A DNA stretch of 64,000 nucleotides from Bryum argenteum (lineage: Eukaryota > Streptophyta > Bryopsida > Bryales > Bryaceae): positions 14,915,495-14,979,494 of the forward strand of contig CM073328.1 of NCBI GenBank assembly GCA_037043015.1, in the 5' to 3' direction. This document shows, piece by piece, positions 49,108 to 59,814 of this stretch. The position numbers and the translations under genes were made by a program. The notes under the pieces were generated by a model that saw nothing but the letters and a program-made list of their open reading frames with translations, was not told where the DNA came from and made no database searches. Position 1 is the first letter of the stretch. The number at the start of each line of letters is the position of its first letter.

Positions 49108-49325
49108 AGTTGAAAGTTTTTTTCTGCCCGCCCCAAGGCTGAAAACTAAAATTTGCGTTTAAGAACTCCATAGGTGGAGTTTGACTTTGCAAATTTTCCC
49201 ACATACACCTTGTAGTGTAAGGAAAATCCAGTAAAAATCTTAGGCAAAAATATTACTTTTAACATCTTAACTTAGGCTGCCCGAAATCGCAAATCTCCTA
49301 ATCGGAGGCCTTGGTAGTTTAGGGG
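48379..49325. mobile_element. TTAA-flanked element, 947 bp, best-preserved long copy
   Basis: TTAA at 48375-48378 and 49326-49329 flank perfect 14-bp inverted ends CCCCTAAACTACCA and TGGTAGTTTAGGGG. The interior defines the long family seen at 4.9, 15.2, 17.4, 27.2, 35.1, 38.3, 40.6 and 53.3 kb. It includes TCAACCGTTGGATCGTAGCC, CATTTGTAAGATCATAACAT and an A44 run at 49059-49102. No transposase-like frame, so non-autonomous. Confidence 0.88.
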
Positions 49326-49334
49326 TTAAAAGGA

Positions 49335-49460
49335 TTTAAGAATGCGTTTTGGCAACATGATAATTGAATATTGTGATAATTTTGGGACCTCCATTTTCAC
49401 TTGTTATTCTGAAATGTAGATATCATGATAACCACAATATAGAGTTGCATTTGACAGCCA
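49335..49460. mobile_element. small inverted-repeat element
   Basis: AATGCGTTTTGGCAACATGA on the left is loosely mirrored by GTTGCATTTGACAGCCA on the right in direct sense, and the ATATCATGATAACCACAATA / TGATAATTGAATATTGTGAT phrases are inverted. It resembles common hAT- or Mutator-type plant MITEs, but the ends are not exact. Confidence 0.3.
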
Positions 49461-49759
49461 CCTCAACAAGTCTAGGCGAGAAGAGGGCTGCCAGAGTGGG
49501 AGGGGTAAAGGAGAAGTTTTAATTTAATTTTAATGTTATTGGGAAACTTATTAGATATACCTCCGATTATGAGGTCATCCAAAAACTTATTAGATACACC
49601 AAATTATATGTTATGTTTGTGTCATCCAAGGTATATCTAATAATTTTTTCAAGTACATCAAAACCAAGATATATATGAAAATACTAAAATCTCATTCTTC
49701 ATCTAAACTTACTGAAAGGAAAAAGCCATTTGACCATTGATCTGTAGGGGGTTGAGGAC

Positions 49760-52383
49760 AGCATGTATAGAATGTGTTGTTCAACTAATAAAGTTGAAAT
49801 GTAAGTGTAGTAAATGCAAAATTAGTCTAAGTAAAGTAAAGAACACATTATCTTTCTCACAATCACATGTTTTTTTGCCACGTTGCCAATCTATTCCAAA
49901 TGTTGTCTATACTATAAAACATATTTTTTAGTTGCTACCAATCTATTCAATGACCACAAAATGTTGTCAATTTTTTTGTCAAACTGCCAAAAACATTAGT
50001 TGCCAATCTATTGAATGTTTTCATCTGTCAACAACAGTCACTATGAGTGGTTTATCACTTACACAAGAATCTTTCCAACTATCAACAGTCGTTGCCGCCA
50101 ATCTTTTCAAGTAGTTAGAGAATGTTGTTAAGATTTTAATATGTTGTCCAACTTGTTGAGGTAGTTAGAGAATGCTGTCAAGATTCTAGATTGTCATCCA
50201 ATTGTCAATACTAGTTGCCAATCTCTTCACGACTGTAAGGAAGAATGTTGTCCAACTGTCAACAACAATAACAATTGTTGCTACTTTACTTCAGTTAGAA
50301 TGTTGTTCAATTGTTTATTGCCAATCTATTCAACTGTCACAAGCTGTATGAAGAATGTCGTTGAACAGTCAAGAAAATATATCTAAGAATGACCAAATCT
50401 AGATAGTAAAACATTTTATCATAGTCACTTTATTCTCTCCCAAAAACTCAAACAAATATATTTGACGATAATAAGTAAATAAACAATACATTACTTTTGG
50501 CATCGTCACTTGCTTCATGACAAATAATCTCTTCATGAAATGTAGCTCCAAAATTTTCAACTCACACACCAATTACGGGTATAATACTTACAACCCTTTA
50601 TTACATTCGATATTTTATACCGAATCAAAAATGATTTATTGTATTGCATTTGAGATTGTATCTTAAAGAATAAGTATGGGCACCTTGTTAAACTAAGATA
50701 ATTTTTTTATTTAGAAACTCTTAGGTAAACCACTCTGACCCTAACTCTAATTATTGGATTTGTACCATTCACTTTTTGTATTTGGTAGTATAGAAGAAAA
50801 TGAAGAAGTTTACACAGAGTCTAAGTCTAGAATGAACAAAGTTTTTCTTCAATGACTTATTATCATTTGGCAACACGCAAATCTCGTTTAAGTCATAATT
50901 TTGGAGAAAATATGGAGGGATTAACGCCTTCAACAAACATAACAAGGAACTAGTCAATTTGTCTCTCGTTGAGCTTGTATTATTTTGATTTGTACATCAT
51001 AAAGTCAATAATTTTAGCAAAGTGCAAGGAAATTTCATGTTCTACCAACCCCTAAACAAGACTTGTTACTTATGCAACACAACATTAGCATTTTCAACAA
51101 ATTCATCCATGTTAGCATGTAGAGCATTATATCACATATAATAACTTTTCTATCATTAATTTCGCATTTGGAAATTAGATGTTCTTAGTTAGAATGGTGT
51201 AATGTTCCCTTGAAGACATGTTGCCTACATAACACAACATCAATGTTACTAGCTGATCATGTTTAGTTAGTGAAAGTTGAATTCTTTTATCAAAGTGGTT
51301 CATCAAGACTTTACAAACTTGTGACATGCAAATTAGATTATCTTAACTTCAATAAATTGGCTTAGATTGGAAGTGTAGGCAACCATACTAATATATTCTC
51401 CCATCACTAATATAGCTGACCACACTGATGGTGGTTGTAGTCACAGAAAAATTTGTCCATCGTCATGGTCTCAAGACCAGTCACCTTTACTTCAGAGACA
51501 CTTTTGACAAAGTGGCACATTGGCCTTGTCGGCTGTAACGCCCATCTATTTCAGAGACTAGAGTTTCTGAATTGGCAATTTAACATGAAGGGATGATGGT
51601 TGGTGAAAATATTCTACCTTATCCTTGACTCTTTTTTTGACAAACCGAATGGGTTGCGTACATATTAGTAGGATAGTTTCTAGAAGAACTGTGAGTCCCT
51701 CAAATCTGACTAGACAATATCTCCATATTTAAGTCGGCCACCACCTATTTACTACGTCATGTTTTGAGCGTAACAGTGATTTTGAGCGTAACAGTGAAAA
51801 TGCTCATATCATAAGACTAAAGTATCAAGACCCACTGAGCTTGTATAGTCCAAAGAAGCTCTATTTCCACACAATAGGTTGGTGAGGAGGGAAAATGGAA
51901 AGGCCGCCACCATATACATTGCAAAGATAAACCGATATAGTGTTATTTTTTCAAGCAAGACGCAACACAAAAAAACCATACAACACTTCTTTTCTTCTAA
52001 AAAAAAAAAAAAAAAAAAAACAAAAAAAAACCAAAAACCAAAAACCAAAAACCAAAAACCAAAAACCAAAAAAAAATAGTGTACTAGTCATTTGAACAAT
52101 ATATCAAGAACCAAGGCTATTTCTTACCATGGGAGAAAGGTGAACAACTATTCAAGCAACATGTTTAAAATTCTTCAAATTTGAGACAGCTTCTACTAAC
52201 CCCAACAATATCAACCTGCTCTCAAAATCAAATATTCATTTCCACATACATGAATTTATCAAACCATAAATAGCAATCCAAGAACCAAATGAAGTATCAG
52301 AATAACGAAAAGCAGATTTATGGGAATCAAAAATCTTGTAGGAGATGTATTCTCTATTCCAATCCATAAACCATTAGAATGTG
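49760..52383 (+). repeat. segmental duplication, unit 2
   Basis: Direct repeat of 45935-48180 with small insertions and deletions. Contains a 20-bp tandem duplication of TTTTGAGCGTAACAGTGA near 51761-51798 and a (CCAAAAA)n tract at about 52030-52068. Similarity to unit 1 stops abruptly at about 52383, where a GC-rich insert begins. Confidence 0.75.
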
Positions 52384-52703
52384 CTCACAAAGGCAAGGGG
52401 ATCATTTACGGCATGTCCACCTTAAGTGATGACACAAACAGTGTCTTGTTGCTTGGAATTCCCAAGAGGTAAGCTGGGGTACAGGGGGACGGACGGAGGT
52501 ACGTACCTCCCCCCACCCGGCTACTACTACGGTCCCGAGGGGTCTGAGGGGTCCGAGAGAACCGGACGGTATTACACCCCCGCTGTCAAGATTTGTTCTG
52601 GGGGGATGAGTACAGCACATCATGTGCATGTCCATCCAAGTGGTGCTCATGTCCCGCTGGCTCGCCGCTGAGAAGGGGTCCGCACCCTCTGGCAAGCCCG
52701 CTC
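52384..52703 (+). pseudogene. GC-rich fragment with an exon-donor-like junction
   Basis: About 320 bp of markedly GC-rich sequence interrupt the duplicated segment. The first 75 nt read GKGIIYGMSTLSDDTNSVLL then LGIPKR, followed exactly by GTAAGC, a good splice donor. The rest is intron-like or unrelated (poly-G/C, palindrome GGTACGTACC). It abuts the CACTAAA MITE at 52706. The simplest reading is a captured piece of a host gene. The source gene was not recognised. Confidence 0.4.
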
Positions 52704-52705
52704 TA

Positions 52706-52925
52706 CACTAAATTTGATACTTAGTGTTAGATACACTAAATTATATAAACATGTTATAAGTTTTTACTGTTGTTCAATAATTTTACCCACTATATTGGCC
52801 AAGATGGGGGTCCTTATATAGTATCAAAATCAATGCTCTTGGTAAAAATTTTTTTTAAACAAAAGTAAAAACTCATAGCATTTTCAAATCTTATAATAAT
52901 TTAACACTAATTATCAAATTTAGTG
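52706..52925. mobile_element. CACTAAA-ended MITE with TA duplications, copy 2
   Basis: TA at 52704-52705 and 52926-52927 flank 220 bp that are the reverse complement of 4304-4519 throughout, including TTTTACCCACTATATTGGCC and ATGCTCTTGGTAAAAA. Terminal hairpins (CACTAA..TTAGTG) are kept. Confidence 0.85.
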
Positions 52926-53329
52926 TAGTGCTTTTAGCTCCTCTTGAGGGTGAACTATGGGCAATTATTATAGCACATACATCATCAAATGGATGCTTAT
53001 ATGGTACCCATCTTCGTCGGTTTTACAAGATGTAAAGTTCATCAATTAACATATAAGAACATCAAATGTTATAATGTAAAGTATGTGATATAAAATATTC
53101 TATGTTGATCATGTAATAGTCAACATAATGGGTTTTTTAGAACTATTGAACTTGAAGTACTTTTTTGGGTTTGCAAACTTTCAACAAAATACAATTGTGA
53201 GAAACTCTCAAATCTTAAATTTTGATCTAAAAAGAAGGTCGAGTTACATGTAATCTGAGCATATATATGGCTCTTTAGGATCTTTAGTGGCTAAGATCAA
53301 ACTTATATTAAGCCTTGAATTTTCTTGTG

Positions 53330-53910
53330 TGCTTTTGGAGTTTGGAACCTCGAAATTGCCATTTTTACATCCGTGCGCTCGTGAGAGTGTGAACCAGATT
53401 TTATAAATCTTTCTAGACTTTTAACCATAAGATCATATAGATAGGCCTATTTTTAGTCATTGATTCAAAAATTGATTGTTGAATGTTTATCAATTGGAAG
53501 ATCGTAACATCCAAAGTTTTGTGCAAAAGTTTTTTCTGAAGTTTTTTAAAATATCAAAGCTTGCTCTTGTAGATTTTGAAGGCTTGCCCTTGTAATACTT
53601 GTGAAACTTATGACTTGGAAATATCGGTAGGAATGTGGATACGAACATTATACAAAGATAATTTTTAGAAGTCTTTAAATAGAAGGTGTTTTTCTGCCCA
53701 CGTAGGTGTGTGATTACTAAAGTGTGCGTCAAAAAACTCTACAATTGGAATTTAAAATTGCAATTTTCTCCACACACACCTTATATCATAGGGTACACCC
53801 CGTAAATATCTTAAGCGCAAATATTGATTTTAATACCTTCACCCAATTTTTCCGCAAACATCAAAAAGCTTATTTGGCTTGAAAGAGTAGTTAGGAGTTA
53901 AGTCTCCTTG
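53330..53910 (+). repeat. long TTAA-type family copy, degenerate
   Basis: Contains CTTTTGGAGTTTGGAACCTC, GATCGTAACATCCAAAGTTT, TTTCTCCACACACACCTTAT and ends GTAGTTAGGAGTTAAG, a decayed terminus. Confidence 0.6.
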
Positions 53911-54479
53911 TAACCAAGCCCATTCATGATTGCCTCTAGTTTGAGTTTATATAGGTGGCAAAAGATTTGGACCATTATCTTACATGTAGACTTATCAAGA
54001 AAGTGACTAATTTGCAAGGGTAATAAAACCAATTGGCCTAAAAATAAGTTGATAATTCAAAATAGAGTATTTTGACCAACGTCATTTAGTCGTACCAAAG
54101 TGAAAATAACAAAACTTTAATATATTTGGTATAAGGGTATTCAAGCTCACATGGGCCTATGTGTAAGTTTATTGGAGACAACCTCTTTTAGATTCAGGTA
54201 ATAGGCCTTTGTCGCGTGGATAGATGATGGGCTAATTTGGCAAAAATCAACTATGGCCGATTAATGTTGTGATAATGTAGGCAACAATGCTTTGAGGCCA
54301 CAATAGGTGATAGACCAATTTCAAATATATTTTTGTCGAATTGAAATAGGACAATGTAGGTGCCGGCATTGACTAATTAGTGTAGGTGACAGGAGGAGAC
54401 AAGTGGTGTAGGTGAAATTAATGACCAAGTCCTTTATGCAATAGTACTAGTAAGCATGAGCCAACTTGCTAAAAAAGTT

Positions 54480-54803
54480 CATAGTTGTGGACCCTCAAAA
54501 ACATAATAGGACTTTTAAAATGTTTTTTGAACCCTCAAAAACCAAACACTACTATGAAATAATGGGGGTTTAGATCATTTTTGTAAGATTTGTTACAACA
54601 TTCAACCTCAAGGAACTCAAATTGGTTATGATTAAAAGTACCATGTTACATATTAGGACTTGGATGTTCACCATTTATGAGATTATAAGGCTCAAAGTCA
54701 ATTCAAACATTTTGTGGTTGGCATTTTCAGGAGTGAGTCTCTTGTGTGTAAAGGGGGACTTGATGATTGTTATTGCATCTTGGATTTTAAGGGTTTAAAG
54801 GGG
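54480..54803. mobile_element. right part of a TTAA element
   Basis: Ends AGGGTTTAAAGGGG followed by TTAA at 54804-54807. The interior has the family core CACCATTTATGAGATTATAA. A matching left end was not found. Confidence 0.45.
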
Positions 54804-55462
54804 TTAACTTGTAAGAGCCTAACTAACCATTTTGTATTTAATGATGATGATTCTTGAAAGATTGACACGACTTCATTCTATCAAATTTTTAAGATGTAGA
54901 AAGCATACAATATAAACTTGAATAGTGATGAATCATATGTACCTCTACAAACACAGACAAGGAAAGTTAAGGACAAAACTATAATTTTTTTGAATGTAAG
55001 TTTTGGAAGTTTCAAAAAAGACGCATGTAAGTTAGTAAGCATTTACATAAAAAATGTGCCACCTACGTAGCACATTCAAAATAATGCATATCTTACAAAG
55101 TACTGAATATTTAAGTTTTTGAACCAGGATGGTTTATTGTGTCTTTGGATACTTCTCACTTATATTGCACAATGATGAAATTTTCAACAAATTGGGTAAC
55201 TTTGACTAATACTACTCCTTATTGCACAAAATAGATTCAAGAGTAATTGGCCAAATTGTTACCAACACTATATTGGCAATTACTATCACCTTAACTAGTT
55301 GGCCAACATTATCACTTACATTATCATATCTCTATTTGGCAATAATTTTTTCAACTAGTATTTTCTCACAATGGTCAGTCATTTATCGTGGTGCATAGCC
55401 ATGTTGCCTAGACCGTTTAATCATCAATTATTATCCTATCTTTGGCCACAAATATTGAGAAG

Positions 55463-56110
55463 GCATTTTGCCAGAATGGTTTGTCAGGTATCGTGGCGTC
55501 AACGCCAGGTATCCTGACTTCAACGCCCTATTGTCTAGCCCATCTTATCGTGGCTCCAACGCCAGGTATTGTGGCTTCAAAGCCTTATTGCCTAGCCCAT
55601 CTTATCATGGCTTCAACGCCAGGTATTATTGCTTAGTCCGTCTTATCATGGCTTCAACGCCAGGTATTATTGCTTAGTCCGTCTTATCATGGCTTCAACA
55701 CCAACTATCGTGGCTTCAACGCCCTCTTCCCTAGTCCATCTTATCCTGACTTCAACGCCATGTATCTTCAACGCCCTCTTCCCTAGTCTATCATGGTTTC
55801 AACGCCATGTATCGTGGCTTCAATGCCTAGTCCATCTTATCGTCGCTTCAACGCTAGGAATCGTGGCTTCAACACCAAGTATCGTGACTTGAACACCAAG
55901 TATCGTTGCTTCAACGCCAGGTATTGTGGCTTCAACGCCCTATTCCCTAGTCCATCTTTTCATGGCTTCAACGCCAGGTATCGTGGCTTCAATGCCACGT
56001 ATGGTAGCTTCAACGCCCTGTTGCCTAGTCCATCATATTATCAGCAATTATCCTATCTTCATTTGGAAAAGTTATTTGCATATAGCATTTTGCCAGAGTG
56101 GTCTGTCACC
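55463..56110 (+). repeat. minisatellite of 21-bp units around GGCTTCAACGCC
   Basis: About 20 variants of TATCGTGGCTTCAACGCCAG occur, some joined by a second phrase CTATTGCCTAGTCCATCTTA. The array is bordered by two copies of GCATTTTGCCAGA(A/G)TGGT. Because the unit is a multiple of three and lacks stops, all plus frames are open for 60-140 codons (repeats like RGFNARY). These frames start at different phases and lack gene context, so I do not call a protein. Confidence 0.9.
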
Positions 56111-56219
56111 TATCATGGCTTTACAACCTTATTACCTAAACAATCTTATCATCTCGCTGCACTACTTAAAACAAAAATAAAAGAGTTACAGTTCAGGCAT
56201 TATGGAACTTTTTAGTGTA

Positions 56220-57120
56220 AACCCAGAGTGGTGCTTCTTGTGAAATTAAATTATTTCTCTAAAAGTTCTTTAGTAAATGTTTTTAACCAATTTTCTGCTC
56301 AAAGTGCTAGGTGATCCAAGGTAGAATAATAATCAATTATTCAAGAGCAGACATTAAAGATCAAAGCAGTTTCACAAAGGTGGGCTTCAAAGTTTGGTAT
56401 AATTTTTACATGTTCAACCTCTCACAAAGGTTCAAAATTTGAGATCTGGAAACATTCCAAACAAAATTATACCAAAAATTCACAGAACTCATCAAGGCAC
56501 TCATCACCATTTCAATTTCTCTCTAAGCCAAATATCCTTAACAAGATGCAAAATAGTTAACTATCTTAGTCTACTTTCAAAAGGAAAAACATTGCAAAAT
56601 ATTTGGGTTAACAAGCACAAAGTCCTCCTTTGCATTAGACAATATTTCTCAAGCAATGCTGAATAAGAAGTTAAACAACTTCAAACTTTATGATCTCACA
56701 AATGGCGCACATTCAACAAGTGAAATTTTGCGAACACCGGTCAAATTCAAAATCCTACATTCGAAAGAACTGAAAAATTTTAAAAATTTGATCCATACCT
56801 CCATTTGTGCAGAAGGGTAAAAAAAATCAGAGTTTGGGTTATTGACATCTAGAAAATACAAGGATTTTTAGGAGTTGTAGTACAAAAAATTGTAAAGATA
56901 ACCTTAGAACTCTAACTACCTTGTGAGATGAAGATTCAAAATGCCAAATAATGGCGACCATCCTTACCTACAACTACCTCATAAAAAACCACATGGCAAC
57001 AACATAAGACAAAACACATAATTAATTTCTTACGTCATAATAAGATAATCCTTCTCACTTGCAATAAGTAAGGAGAATTTTCTGAAGCAACTGAGATTTT
57101 CTTCAGCAAAACACATCATT
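56220..57120. other. spacer upstream of the DUF506 gene
   Basis: 56430-56920 includes a reversed trace of the TTAA family core (TTTATGATCTCACAAATGG). 57025-57035 holds TTACGTCATAA, an ACGT-core motif of the kind bound by plant bZIP factors, but its use is only inferred. Confidence 0.35.
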
Positions 57121-57336
57121 CCCTCACGCTTGGGCAGGGAGTAAATTTTCCAATACTGCCCTGCGTTTCCCACGGTCAATCACGAAGTTTTCTCGACGGG
57201 CAGCAAGGGGGCGGGGGGGGGGCCGCGACCCGAAATTTCCGCCTGCCCGGGCACAGACACCCTTCTTCAAGCTCTCGCCTGACTTTCCTTTCCTCCCTCA
57301 AGAATCCTCAGTGCCGATCATTCTCAAGCTCGATCG

Positions 57337-57345
57337 ATGGAGTGA
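57337..57345 (+). promoter_or_regulatory. minimal upstream ORF (start, one codon, stop)
   Basis: ATG GAG TGA lies about 90 nt before the main start. Minimal start-stop units can stall or discard ribosomes. Its presence in the mature leader depends on the unknown transcription start. Confidence 0.5.
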
Positions 57346-57360
57346 GCCGCAGGCCTTTGT

Positions 57361-57432
57361 ATGCGAGAGTCGAGCGGGAGGATGAGTGAGAGAGAGCGTA
57401 TGCGATCGAGCGTGGACAGCGCCGGCCATTGA
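57361..57432 (+). CDS. upstream ORF of 23 codons in the DUF506 leader
   Basis: Begins at ATG 57361 and ends with TGA 57430-57432, four bases before the main ATG. Two further ATGs (57382, 57400) lie in the same frame, so scanning ribosomes would meet three starts before the main one. It encodes a short Arg/Ser-rich peptide (MRESSGRMSERERMRSSVDS near its start). It is out of frame with the main gene (offset by one). The close spacing permits reinitiation and suggests the leader lowers translation. Confidence 0.55.
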   Translation: MRESSGRMSERERMRSSVDSAGH

Positions 57433-57436
57433 GACT

Positions 57437-58375
57437 ATGGGGCTTTTGTCCGAGCAGTTTCAAGCATTTCGCTCGGAATCGCTCGGAGTCGAGAATCACA
57501 GCACGAGGAGCAGCAAGATGTTTGGCGGCAGCGGCAATGGAGGTGTTGACAGGTTCGGGGCGAACCACTATGAGAGCTCGGGGAGTGAGCACGAGTTGAA
57601 CTCGGTCTGTTTGGGCGCCATGGTCGATGGCTTCATCGAAAACGACAGTGAGAGCGAGCGCTTCCCGCACTCCCGCTGCAATTGCACCTCCGTGTGCGAT
57701 TGCAGCAATTTCGATGACAGTCATCGCGAGATTTTACAGGAATTGGCCGCTTGCACTAATATGACGGAGAGGATCTTGCTCACGGAAGTGAACAAGGCCT
57801 CTGAGAGAGCAGATGAGAGCTGCTTAAAGCGTCGTGTAATGGCGCACCTGAGAGCCGCTGGCTATAATGCCGCCATATGCAAGTCACGCTGGGACCACGC
57901 GGGGAGCTTCCCCGGTGGCGATTACGAGTACATAGACGTACTGTTTGAGAGCGAGAGAGTACTCATCGATATCGATTTTATGGCACAATTCGAGATTGCG
58001 CGTCCTACTTCGAGCTACAACGCCGTGGTGCAAGAGTTACCGACCGTGTTCGTCGGCAAGGCGGATCGTCTTCTGCAGATTGTGAATATCTTGTCTGACG
58101 GTGCTAAGTTGTCGTTGAAGAAGCAAGGTATGCCGCTGCCGCCATGGCGGAAGCCTGAGTACATGCGCGCGAAGTGGTTCTCGTCGTACAGGCGTACGAC
58201 TAACGACACCGTTCACGAGGACTCTGGCGCTAATGTTTCCCGTTTCGCTTTGCGCGACAACAATGGCTGGAATGCCAAGTTCACGGACGAGACGGACGTC
58301 GCTTGTGATCTCCCTTCTTCCGGCTGGACGCGATGGAGGTGGACTACCTTCGACGTTGAGAGAGACGACCACTGA
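57437..58375 (+). CDS. DUF506 / PDDEXK-like family protein
   Basis: A single uninterrupted frame of 312 codons. The start is the first in-frame ATG (57437); the frame is closed by TGA at 57383, and the only earlier possible start is a GTG, unlikely in a plant. After a low-complexity Gly/Ser region (residues about 25-55) comes the family signature: LGAMVDGFIE (59-68), a Cys-rich patch (81-89), then LKRRVMAHLRAAGYNAAICK (130-149), SFPGGDYEYIDV (157-168), VLIDIDFMAQFEIARPTSSY (175-194), VFVGKADRLLQIV (204-216), LKKQGMPLPPWRKPEYMRAK (227-246). These match the plant DUF506 family, which is placed in the PD-(D/E)XK nuclease-like fold; catalytic activity has not been shown for most members, and some Arabidopsis members are linked to root-hair growth and calmodulin binding. 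About 58 residues follow the core as a divergent tail. GC content and codon use differ strongly from the AT-rich flanks. Intronless here. Confidence 0.94.
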   Translation: MGLLSEQFQAFRSESLGVENHSTRSSKMFGGSGNGGVDRFGANHYESSGSEHELNSVCLGAMVDGFIENDSESERFPHSRCNCTSVCDCSNFDDSHREILQELAACTNMTERILLTEVNKASERADESCLKRRVMAHLRAAGYNAAICKSRWDHAGSFPGGDYEYIDVLFESERVLIDIDFMAQFEIARPTSSYNAVVQELPTVFVGKADRLLQIVNILSDGAKLSLKKQGMPLPPWRKPEYMRAKWFSSYRRTTNDTVHEDSGANVSRFALRDNNGWNAKFTDETDVACDLPSSGWTRWRWTTFDVERDDH

Positions 58376-59090
58376 AGAACCTCTGCACCAACACCGACCC
58401 CTCCTTCAAGCCACGAGCGTGAACTTGCATCTATTTATTTTGAGAGAAGCAGGTTCAATGAACAATTTTCAATGAGGACCTTGATCGCACAGCACCAAGC
58501 CTGCTGAGGCCGGCACGAGCACACCGAATGGACACACTTTCCCTTCTTCAGTGTTTCAACGCCCTGGACTTGCATCTTTGTTTTTTTGAGAAAAAAACCA
58601 GGTATGACACCTTGATCGCCGATCGCCGACCTTGACAGGTCTCACTGTAGTATATAGTCAGAAGACATCTGTGCATATTATTGCCGCAAATATTTTGTCG
58701 TCCTTGGCATTGTTTGCCGGAGAGACAGCCCGAGCTTTGCTTTGCAGGAGGAACAAAGGGACGGAGCTTTGCTTTATCATATTATAGTTCTCACAGTTTC
58801 TGTGCTGCATTTTTTGCATACACTACTAGTGCAGTACAGGGGAAGAACAGAGCGGTATTATTGTAGAACTTACATACTAGTGTATATAGGTTTTAGCTGT
58901 TTAGGAGCGGGTTTTGCCACTCACGGATACCTTCACGAGCTAGTTGATCGATCGAGCTCTGAGATGCTGCAGCAGTTTTCCACTTTTGCTTCCATTGTCA
59001 ATGACAAATGGGAAGTCTGATGAATTTTTTGAGACCGAATAATGGAAATGGACGAATTGAACAGATTTCCCGCTCTACCGCCACCCCGCC
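58376..59090 (+). other. 3' flank / likely 3' UTR of the DUF506 gene
   Basis: GC stays intermediate until about 59.1 kb and no other gene is visible. The repeated phrases GAACTTGCATCTATTTATTT (58420) and GGACTTGCATCTTTGTTTTT (58565) with GAGAAGCAGG / GAGAAAAAAACCAGG indicate a local duplication of roughly 145 bp. A precise poly(A) site cannot be set. Confidence 0.45.
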
Positions 59091-59249
59091 CTGATCGATC
59101 TTGCATGATCAGCTCACCACATTCTCCCTCGTCTCTGACATTTGGATATCTTTTGTCACGTGTTTGTTGCTAATTATGCATTTGATGATTGTTTGCCTTA
59201 CCCTAATCCCGGGGTTAGTATGGCCAAATATGAAACTTATCAAGAGTAA

Positions 59250-59600
59250 CAAGTGTGCGTTTAGATGCTCCTCACATGGAAAATTTTGGACCCACAAATG
59301 ATAAGTAGAATGTGGGCAAAACAAGCAAGCTTACATTCGCATTATGCTTACAAGAGTGTGTTTGAGATGCTCCTCATATGGAAAATTTTGGACCCTTAAA
59401 TGGAAAGTAGTTTGTGGGCAAAACAAAGACATGAGAAAGGGCTCAGGAATCATACCTTCCAAGTTACTTCTCAAGTTAGCTTTACGTAATTCGAGGGCTA
59501 TTATGGTCGCAAAAGGTAAAGTTTGTTGTGAAGAGCATCTGCATTATGCTAACAAGGATGGGGTGAAGATGCTCTTCACATGGGAAACTTTTGAGCGGAA
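59250..59600. repeat. tandem and partial repeats around GATGCTC(C/T)TCACATGG
   Basis: Two near copies (59255-59340, 59345-59425) share AGATGCTCCTCA(C/T)ATGGAAA, TTTTGGACCC and GTGGGCAAAACAA, and a third trace lies at 59565-59590. An inverted GAAGAGCATCTGCATTATGC at 59531 could pair with it. Probably transposon debris. Confidence 0.6.
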
Positions 59601-59814
59601 CAAAAAATTTGTATGACACGTGCTTAGGGGACATAATAAAAGGGTAATAAGGGTTGGTGGCTTTCACAAAAGAAATAATAGGTTAACAAATCAAACAAAA
59701 TGAGGCGAAAAGGATGGCCATTAGTTCTTCTGGCAACCGCTAAAACTAAAAGTTAAGTTAATTTTGGGAAATTTCTATTTTTTCCCAAGTTGAAGACCCT
59801 CTTTTTTCCCACAC

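Larger units (their letters stand above)
57130..57436 (+). promoter_or_regulatory. GC-rich leader of the DUF506 gene
   Basis: Composition rises sharply to GC-rich (including a G run near 57211-57222 and CT-rich stretches near 57280), as in plant promoters and 5' leaders. The transcription start is not visible and no certain TATA box was identified. Contains two upstream ORFs described separately. Confidence 0.6.

Noticed and set aside
52402..52695. 97-codon minus-strand frame in the GC-rich insert
   Set aside because: The plus strand has the better exon-donor structure, and GC-rich DNA has few stops in any frame.
55442..56215. Overlapping plus-strand frames in the minisatellite
   Set aside because: Explained by a stop-free unit whose length is a multiple of three; no gene context.
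57308..57724. Minus-strand frame of 138 codons opposite the DUF506 gene
   Set aside because: Shadow of the conserved plus-strand gene; no family features of its own.
58037..58372. Minus-strand frame of 111 codons
   Set aside because: Antisense to the conserved DUF506 core and tail.
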